Source: Calliopum simillimum (taxonomy: Eukaryota > Arthropoda > Insecta > Diptera > Lauxaniidae). From it: DNA of 64,000 nucleotides. Position numbers and translations under genes: made by a program. The notes below the pieces were generated by a model. That model worked only from the letters and a program-made list of their open reading frames with translations, was not told the DNA's origin and made no database searches. Shown here piece by piece: positions 58,057 to 64,000 of the stretch (position 1 is its first letter; every line of letters begins with the position of its first letter). The stretch is from assembly GCA_951812925.1 (NCBI GenBank), contig OX638369.1:42403061-42467060 (forward strand). Direction: 5' to 3'.

Positions 58057-61000
58057 TTACTTTGAATGTTTCTTTTGAACGTCTTTGGCGTGATAAATGC
58101 CTAATATTTTACCTTTGTTATCCATTAGCTCATAATATACAGAACCAACTTTGCGCTTCACTGTAGCTTTAATGAAAGTTTGTGCCAACTTAGCATTGAA
58201 TTTTTTTATGTGGCTGCTTTGCACGAAATTCCTAGCAAAGACTTCTTCACCAACTTTAAAGTCAATATTTCGTGATCGCAAGTTGTAACGCTTTGCATTA
58301 TTTTCGAATGATTTAGACATATTTTCTTTAGCCTTTTGACGAATCACTGTCATCATGTCGGGGTATTTTATGACCGTATCTTCGTTATTCAAATTAAGTT
58401 TACGCAATAGATTAAAATCTTTACCATGCAAAACCATATTCTGACCAAAAAGAAGAAAGTAAGGTGAAAAACCTGTGCTTTGGTGAACTGTGCTTCGTAG
58501 TGCGCAAGTGATCTCACTAATGTGCAAGTCCCAAGTAGAATGGTCTTTTTCTATGTAAGCGCGTATAGCCGCAATTACGGATCTATTGACCCTTTCTGAC
58601 GAATTGGCTTGCGGTGAATATATCGCCGTGCACATATGCGAAACACCAAAACGCGTTAGAAAAGATTCAAATAATCCGGATTTAAATTGTGTGCCGTTAT
58701 CAGTTAAAATAACTTCAGGTACACCAAAAGTATAAAAGATTTCTTCTTCTAGGTATTTGCAAATAACATTCGAATGAAATTTTTTCAGTGGCTTAAGAAA
58801 GTGAAACTTTGATAGATGATCTACTACAATGAGTAATCCGATATGCCCTGTTTTAGACCGTGGGTATGGTCCTAAAATATCGATAAATAATTTTTGAAAT
58901 GGTCGATCAGAGGTCATTGGTCGTCCCATTGGTGTGCGAAGAACTAAATTGGTACTTTTTGTACAACGACAAGTGTCGCAGTTTTTAACATATTCCTTTA
59001 TCTGTGCAGCCATTCCAGGCCAAAATAAATATCGTTTGAGTTTATCTATAGTTTTAGCAGAACCACAGTGAGCTGATAGAGGAGGATTATGAGATCGAAA
59101 AAGTACATCCGGAACCAAAGCGTTTGGAACCCAGAGCTTCCAAGACTCATTTTCTTGTTTAGACTCGCCAGTAGAGTGTTCAGTCCGTTTATAGACATAA
59201 TTATCCACAATTTTCAAATCGGGGAGTTTGTGCTGATTTTCTGTAATTCTTGATTTGAGTTCTACATATTCCGGAGAATCAAAGTGTTCTGAATTGAGAT
59301 CAATAATTGGACCAATATCTTGAAGTTCAGATAGCTCTGCTTCAGGCCGTCTTGAAAGTGTGTCGGCCACTATATTTTGTGTTCCTCGTCTATGTTGAAT
59401 AGTAAAAGTAAAACCTTGCAACTTCAATGCCCACCTAGCTAGTCGACCGGATAAATCTTTTTGCCGCATTAACCATTGTAGGCTGGCGTGATCCGTAATC
59501 ACAGTAAAATCTTGGCCTTCAATGTAAGACCGAAACTTCTTTATCCCTTGGATAACCGCTAGGCATTCTAATTCGGTAACCGAATAATTTCTTTGCGATT
59601 TAGTTAACTTGGTGGACATGAACGCAATAGGCAGTTCGATACCATCATCATTCGCCTGTGCTAATACACAGCCTAAACCAATCATGCTAGCATCACACTG
59701 CAATAAAAAGGGTTTTTCAAAGTTTGGCATGACAAGAATCGGAGCAGTGGTTAACAGACTTTTAAGGTTATCAAAAGCTATTTGAGCTTCAGAATTCCAT
59801 TGAAAAGTTTTGCTTTTCTTTAGTAATTCTGTAAGCGGAAAAGTAACAGTAGCGAAATTATCAATGAATCTCCTGTACCACCCAGCTAAGCCTAAAAAGC
59901 TTCTCAACTGTTTGACGGTTGATGGTACAGGAAATTCTTTGATGGCTGAAACCTTATCTGGATCAGTTTTTATTTGGCCTTGGCCTATGATAAAACCCAG
60001 ATACTTTACTTCAGTCATGCAAAATTTTGACTTCGAAATATTCAAAGTTAGATTTGCTTTACGCAAATACAAAGCTACTTCTTGTAAAAGCATTAAATGT
60101 GAATCAAAATCTTCGGATAGAATGAGAAGATCATCTAAATAAATAAAAACACGATCTCTTAAATTGGCAGGAAGAACCTTATCCATCAGTTTACACAGAG
60201 TTTGAGCCGCGTTGCACAACCCGAATGGCATTACTTTATATTGGTAAAGTGGCCGATTAGGAATTGTGAACGCGGTCACTTGGCGAGATTTTTCCTCAAG
60301 GGGAATTTGCCAAAATGCGTGCTTCATATCTAAGCCAGAAATAAAACGTGCAGGTGGAAGGCGACTCATGATTCCATCGATATGGGGAAGAGGATAAGCA
60401 TCCTTAACCGTATGCTTATTCACTTCTCTCGAATCAAGGCATAAACGATTTTTGTTGTTCTTGCGAACTAAAACACAATTACTACTCCAAGGGCTTGAGG
60501 ATTCTTCAATGACGTCTAGGGCTAGCATTTGATCAACCTCAGCAAACATGAGCTTTTCAACTGCTGGTGACACAGAAAAGTGTCTTTGTTTCACAGGCTT
60601 TGCAGTGCCTATGTCTATAACATGTTCGAGAAGACTTGTTTTACCGAGTCCTTCTCTCTCAAAAGAGGGAAAAACATCTATCACAGCTCTCAGTCTTTTA
60701 GATTGATCACTGCTAAGAATATGCATTTTAGGTTCTTCAAACGGTAAATCTTCTTTACCGACATCAAGTTCAGATATGGTTCCAAAACTATTAACTAATG
60801 TATCGACTAAGCCGAATTCTTGCCAAAAATCCATTCCTAGATAGACATTTTGCTGTAAGCTTGGAATAACGAAAAGTTCTAATATTTTTGTGACATTTTT
60901 ATAAGTCATCGTAGTTGAAATTTTCCCCACTACGCGACAAGAACTGCCATCAGCTGTTTTTACTATTCCTGAGCATTTTCTTAAAATATTAATTTTAGAA

Positions 61001-61527
61001 AATTCTTTTGCAGCTTCTGCACCGATGCAACTTATAGTTGCTCCAGAATCTAGAAGAGCGGCATAATTTTTATCCAAAATTTTGACTTCAGTATAAAGTC
61101 TATTATCAGATTTTAGAAATAAAGCAGATAACAATTTTTTGCGTGTAGTAGTAACAGTTTTCCAGAAATCTCTTAATCGAAGTGTGGAACGCTTGGGCTT
61201 TGGTTTAAAACTAAATTGACATGTTGAAGCATTGTCAAAAATTCGCTGCCGAGCCTTATTGTAATTATCAATACGTTCGTGCAGAGGTAACAGAATTCTC
61301 AGTTTTGGTTTACTATTGGACTGTGGTTGAGATAAAATTGTAGTTTTAAAAGTAGATTGCTGGGAATTAGGTATATCATGATTTTCAAAATTACAAGAGG
61401 TACCGATATCTTTCGATTCGGACTCAGATTCAGTAGATGTAGAAACATCTCTGAGTTCTACTTTGGAATTACGGGATGCGGTACAAAGGTGTTGGTTGAC
61501 GCATCCCTCCTTCGGTTTAACGAGGGA
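58057..61527 (-). CDS. pol: Pol polyprotein: protease, reverse transcriptase, RNase H, integrase
   Basis: The open frame runs from 61527 to the stop at 58057-58059, about 1156 codons with no start codon of its own near the top. A charged linker of about 130 residues precedes the aspartic protease (LLDSGATISCIG, near 61050). Reverse transcriptase has CLDSREVNKHTVKDAYPLPH and the catalytic FIYLDDLLIL near 60130. RNase H has LLQCDASMIGLGCVL and later LECLAVIQGIKKFR. Integrase has the HHCC finger (SHNPPLSAHCG ... NCDTC, about 59090-58970), then the D, D and E regions (FIDILGPYP, ILTDNGTQF, SSERVNRS; about 58880, 58700, 58600). All key residues are present and the frame is intact. It is made by -1 frameshift from Gag. 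The TTG at 61132-61134 is not a likely start. Confidence 0.93.
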   Translation of the reverse strand, partial: SLVKPKEGCVNQHLCTASRNSKVELRDVSTSTESESESKDIGTSCNFENHDIPNSQQSTFKTTILSQPQSNSKPKLRILLPLHERIDNYNKARQRIFDNASTCQFSFKPKPKRSTLRLRDFWKTVTTTRKKLLSALFLKSDNRLYTEVKILDKNYAALLDSGATISCIGAEAAKEFSKINILRKCSGIVKTADGSSCRVVGKISTTMTYKNVTKILELFVIPSLQQNVYLGMDFWQEFGLVDTLVNSFGTISELDVGKEDLPFEEPKMHILSSDQSKRLRAVIDVFPSFEREGLGKTSLLEHVIDIGTAKPVKQRHFSVSPAVEKLMFAEVDQMLALDVIEESSSPWSSNCVLVRKNNKNRLCLDSREVNKHTVKDAYPLPHIDGIMSRLPPARFISGLDMKHAFWQIPLEEKSRQVTAFTIPNRPLYQYKVMPFGLCNAAQTLCKLMDKVLPANLRDRVFIYLDDLLILSEDFDSHLMLLQEVALYLRKANLTLNISKSKFCMTEVKYLGFIIGQGQIKTDPDKVSAIKEFPVPSTVKQLRSFLGLAGWYRRFIDNFATVTFPLTELLKKSKTFQWNSEAQIAFDNLKSLLTTAPILVMPNFEKPFLLQCDASMIGLGCVLAQANDDGIELPIAFMSTKLTKSQRNYSVTELECLAVIQGIKKFRSYIEGQDFTVITDHASLQWLMRQKDLSGRLARWALKLQGFTFTIQHRRGTQNIVADTLSRRPEAELSELQDIGPIIDLNSEHFDSPEYVELKSRITENQHKLPDLKIVDNYVYKRTEHSTGESKQENESWKLWVPNALVPDVLFRSHNPPLSAHCGSAKTIDKLKRYLFWPGMAAQIKEYVKNCDTCRCTKSTNLVLRTPMGRPMTSDRPFQKLFIDILGPYPRSKTGHIGLLIVVDHLSKFHFLKPLKKFHSNVICKYLEEEIFYTFGVPEVILTDNGTQFKSGLFESFLTRFGVSHMCTAIYSPQANSSERVNRSVIAAIRAYIEKDHSTWDLHISEITCALRSTVHQSTGFSPYFLLFGQNMVLHGKDFNLLRKLNLNNEDTVIKYPDMMTVIRQKAKENMSKSFENNAKRYNLRSRNIDFKVGEEVFARNFVQSSHIKKFNAKLAQTFIKATVKRKVGSVYYELMDNKGKILGIYHAKDVQKKHSK
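61458..61527 (-). promoter_or_regulatory. Gag/Pol overlap with -1 ribosomal frameshift signal
   Basis: On the minus strand GTTAAAC sits at 61521-61515 and is in phase as G TTA AAC in the Gag frame. Seven bases later GGGATGCG (61507-61500) pairs perfectly with CGCATCCC (61480-61473) across a 19-base loop. The Pol frame opens at a stop only two codons above the heptamer. GUUAAAC is the slip site of equine arteritis virus, so the heptamer type is known to work. A pseudoknot was not tested. Confidence 0.8.
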
Positions 61528-63137
61528 TTACAGTATGAGCAGGTTGGCTTAAAAACTTCTTTCTTGCCACAACCGTAGCAGAAGATTTTTCGTTGTTCTA
61601 CGCAATCGTCATAACGATGACCTTGTTTGTCACAGTTCCAACAAACTATAGGCTGGCGTGAAGTTTTCATTTCAGCAACCTCAACATCTTGAAAATTATT
61701 ATTGAATTCGTCAGAGTTAAGTTCTGAAATGTGAGGTTTTGGCCATTGAGGTTTGATTTTTGGTACATGAGCTCCAACGTCTGATACAAAGGCTTCATGT
61801 TTACGAATTTCTTCACGAAGTTGCGCAATGGAACGAATATTTAAATGCAGAAGTTCGAAGCGTAAATTGGGTTTAAGATTTCTAAGCAAAATCTCTACAA
61901 GTTCATTTTCTGGCAAGTCAGATTGGAGGCGAGCTGCCAAGTCTTCAATAGCCATCTGATACTCGTCAAAATTTTCATTTTCCCGTTGTCTCCGTTTCCG
62001 CATTTTATCCCAGATATCAAAATCTGTTAAAATGTCTTCGTATCGTTTACGAAATTCTCTACAGAAAATTTCCCAGGTAAATTGGTGATGATTCCGATGA
62101 AATCTCCAAAACCAATCTTTGGCTTTGCCTACAAAAAGAATGTGCAAATTATCGCACAACAGTTGATAATCGTTAGCTAAGTTCTGGTGAGTCAAAGACT
62201 GTAATCTATAGATAAAATCATCTACAGTAACACCGTCTTTGGTACCATCAAATTTGATGTGCCAATTTTGTATTATGCTTGCAATCTTTTCTGGCTGATG
62301 GGCCAAATTAGATCTAAAACTGTTATGAGAAGATCGTAAATTATCTAAGTTTATAGGTGTATTTTGCTCTAAGTTAAGAGTACGTCGAGCACCACTAAGT
62401 GAAACATTTGGTTCGTTATTAGCTTCATTTGGTTCTATAACCCTATTATTAGGAGGTTCAGAAGGATTTGAAATATTTAAAGTTGCTAGTTGCCGTTGTA
62501 GCGTTTGTTCTATTGTCGAATTCAAGTATGCTGTAAGTTGTTGAATCATCGATTGATGACTACTTTGTACAGCTGATTGTACTATCTGAACAACTTCGCT
62601 TTGGCCTAAAGATGGTTGCATGGAATTGTGAATTGGTGGTTGACGTGAACTAATATCGTCAGAATTTCGACCATAGACTGGAGTGTTCGAGTTTTGGTTA
62701 GGGTTATTAAAATTTCTATTTGAATAGCTTTTCTGCACCGTGTGATTATTCTGTCGACCTCGTTGGCTACCACCACGATGGTGTTTAGAAGTCCATGAAC
62801 GATTTAACGAATCGTGTGTTCTACGTGATTCGTCTTGAGTTACACGACCTTCGGTACTAATATTTGAATTTGAGCCTTGAGCAGTGTTGGATAGTGCTGG
62901 TAAATTATTGTTGGATAAACTAATCAACTTAGTCGAGTCACAGTGTTGTCGACAAACTGGACAAGTGTTTTTATCTTTTAAATAATCTAAAATACAAATC
63001 TGGTGAAATTTGTGGGTGCAAGGAGCGAAACAAGTACCTTGCTTTGTTTCCATCACTTCATTGCAAACCCCACAGAAAGGATCTAGTTCTGCGCTAAGCG
63101 CTGCAGGTAAATTATCATTGCTGTGTACGACAGCCAT
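61458..63137 (-). CDS. gag: Gag polyprotein with N-terminal RING-H2 finger
   Basis: 559 residues, ATG at 63135-63137, TAG at 61458-61460. Residues 22-62 form a canonical RING-H2: C22-x2-C25, C40-x-H42, H45-x2-C48, C59-x2-C62. Residues about 80-280 are rich in N, S, Q and H and probably disordered. From about 285 to 455 there is a capsid-like helical region (HIKFDGTKDGVTVDDFIYRL, then FCREFRKRYEDI and EILLRNLKPNLRFELL). A CCHC knuckle CWNCDKQGHRYDDC lies near 498-511, followed by a variant Cys cluster FCYGCGKKEVFKPTCSYC. The protein would build the particle and bind RNA. The RING suggests ubiquitin-ligase or zinc-mediated assembly activity, which is inference. Confidence 0.92.
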   Translation of the reverse strand: MAVVHSNDNLPAALSAELDPFCGVCNEVMETKQGTCFAPCTHKFHQICILDYLKDKNTCPVCRQHCDSTKLISLSNNNLPALSNTAQGSNSNISTEGRVTQDESRRTHDSLNRSWTSKHHRGGSQRGRQNNHTVQKSYSNRNFNNPNQNSNTPVYGRNSDDISSRQPPIHNSMQPSLGQSEVVQIVQSAVQSSHQSMIQQLTAYLNSTIEQTLQRQLATLNISNPSEPPNNRVIEPNEANNEPNVSLSGARRTLNLEQNTPINLDNLRSSHNSFRSNLAHQPEKIASIIQNWHIKFDGTKDGVTVDDFIYRLQSLTHQNLANDYQLLCDNLHILFVGKAKDWFWRFHRNHHQFTWEIFCREFRKRYEDILTDFDIWDKMRKRRQRENENFDEYQMAIEDLAARLQSDLPENELVEILLRNLKPNLRFELLHLNIRSIAQLREEIRKHEAFVSDVGAHVPKIKPQWPKPHISELNSDEFNNNFQDVEVAEMKTSRQPIVCWNCDKQGHRYDDCVEQRKIFCYGCGKKEVFKPTCSYCNPSLNRRRDASTNTFVPHPVIPK

Positions 63138-63900
63138 ATCGATCGTAAAGCAAAATTAATAAAAAAAAATGTAAATAACGTGATTAATTTAAGATTCGCC
63201 GTGAAAAAGTCAGTCATAAACTCGGTAAGGTATTTATTCAGGTAAGCACTAAGAAACCTTAAAAGAAAATTATAATTACAAAATTTGAGGCTTAAAGAAA
63301 CAAATTAAATCAATGGTCGCGAAGGAAAACAATCTCCCACAATCACGAAAAAAAATAGAAACTATCAGAATCCATTGTTTTATCATTTATCTCTTTTAAA
63401 AGAAAAGGAAACTAATATTTTAGCAAATTTTAACATAAAATACTAATAGTCGAGCATGACAAAATATATTCTATCATGTCGCAGTTCCGAAAAGAATTTA
63501 TGCCTTATTTTTGAAAATAAAAAAATGAATTTGTTAAATCTGTGCATTAGCAATCTGTTCATAGGACGGAAACTTGGAGATTATACTCAAATAAGTGAAC
63601 CGTAATTTCCTGAGACCAAATTAACACTGTATAAAAGTATGTAAATAAATTCATATGTGCAATCGAATGTGACAACGTTTTCTTTGGTTGACCTATCCGT
63701 AGTTAAAATCGAATAATTAAGTCACATTTCCGAAGGAAAACGCTGAAACAATGTATCATTTGAATAAGTTTTGAATGTAAACAAAAACTAGAGCAATCGC
63801 AATAAAGGGAAAGGAAATGAGCGTTATGAAAGATGGTCATCATATAATAAAATTTTAAGTTCTTAAGTGACGCAACAGTATGTCAAAAACAAACTGCCAC
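63138..63900 (-). other. 5' leader of the LTR retrotransposon
   Basis: About 760 bases between the primer binding site and the gag ATG, with no long frame. Packaging signals are expected here in such elements, but none is identified. Confidence 0.6.
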
Positions 63901-63918
63901 GCCCCACGTTGGGCGCCA
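63901..63918 (-). other. Primer binding site, complementary to tRNA-Lys
   Basis: On the minus strand TGGCGCCCAACGTGGGGC is an 18-base match to the tRNA-Lys(1,2)-type primer site known from several retroelements. It starts three bases after the LTR end at 63922. Confidence 0.92.
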
Positions 63919-63921
63919 AAA

Positions 63922-64000
63922 TGTGTAATGGTCCTTCTGTCTTATATCTGACTGACGTCAGAATGAACGTTATAAAAAAAACCCAAAAATGGTCGTTTGT
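63922..64000 (-). repeat. 5' LTR, 79 bases visible
   Basis: Identical to 55483-55562 except that an A run is 8 rather than 9 long. The rest of the LTR lies beyond the window, so the target duplication cannot be checked here. Confidence 0.92.

Larger units (their letters stand above)
55483..64000 (-). mobile_element. Young Ty3/gypsy-type LTR retrotransposon, 5' LTR incomplete at window edge
   Basis: On the minus strand the order is partial 5' LTR (from 63922 upward), tRNA-Lys primer site, leader, gag, pol, 3' region and 3' LTR ending at 55483. LTR ends read TGT...ACA style (the plus strand begins TGTGTAATGG). The 79 visible bases of the 5' LTR match 55483-55562 except for one A in a homopolymer. 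Integrase follows RNase H, as in Ty3/gypsy. Between pol and the LTR no minus frame above 65 codons exists, so there is no envelope gene. Clade within Metaviridae is not assigned. Confidence 0.92.

Noticed and set aside
61132..61134. TTG as the start codon of Pol
   Set aside because: The frame is open for about 130 codons further and reaches the phased slip site, so frameshifting explains expression better.

Overview
The window looks like repeat-rich, AT-rich nuclear DNA from a higher fly (Diptera). The clues are pervasive CAA/GTT trinucleotide runs, a DINE-1/INE-1-type Helitron remnant, Tc1/mariner relatives, an RTE-type retroposon and a Ty3/gypsy element primed by tRNA-Lys. A tephritid or drosophilid relative is plausible, but I cannot name the species. 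I found no convincing host gene, so the window reads as a large intron or intergenic region filled with transposons.

Layout. 1-9.6 kb: a 0.9-kb inverted-repeat element with six copies of a 14-bp motif (1126-2025), tRNA-like repeats (about 2.9-3.6 kb), an internally deleted Tc1 element (4941-5852), a snapback repeat (7567-8120) and a DD37E mariner relative with three lesions (8273-9571). 9.9-13.5 kb: a near full-length RTE-type element on the minus strand; its 5'-truncated sister lies at 18731-19408 with a 10-bp target duplication. 14.5-38.4 kb: snapback and foldback repeats, including palindromic elements of 1.15 kb, 3.0 kb and 3.4 kb; the two largest share a repeated module of about 150 bp. 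At 31.6-33.1 kb a repeat (J) carries a 391-bp MITE with seven iterons, and a second copy of the host repeat (K, 45.2-47.4 kb, inverted) supplies the matching empty site. 41-54.6 kb: another MITE, the DINE-1-like element, a near-perfect 1.28-kb palindrome, a mariner relic and a mariner with an in-frame 171-bp tandem duplication. 55.0-64.0 kb: a pogo-like transposase remnant cut by a young Ty3/gypsy element on the minus strand that runs off the right edge.

The Ty3/gypsy element is the only functional-looking system. Gag (559 aa) starts with a canonical RING-H2 finger, followed by a capsid-like region and a CCHC knuckle. Pol (protease, RT, RNase H, integrase) lies in the -1 frame. The short overlap holds a correctly phased G TTA AAC heptamer, a 7-nt spacer and a perfect 8-bp stem, which is the textbook layout for -1 ribosomal frameshifting. 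The visible LTR ends differ by one A in a homopolymer, so the insertion is recent. No env-like frame is visible.
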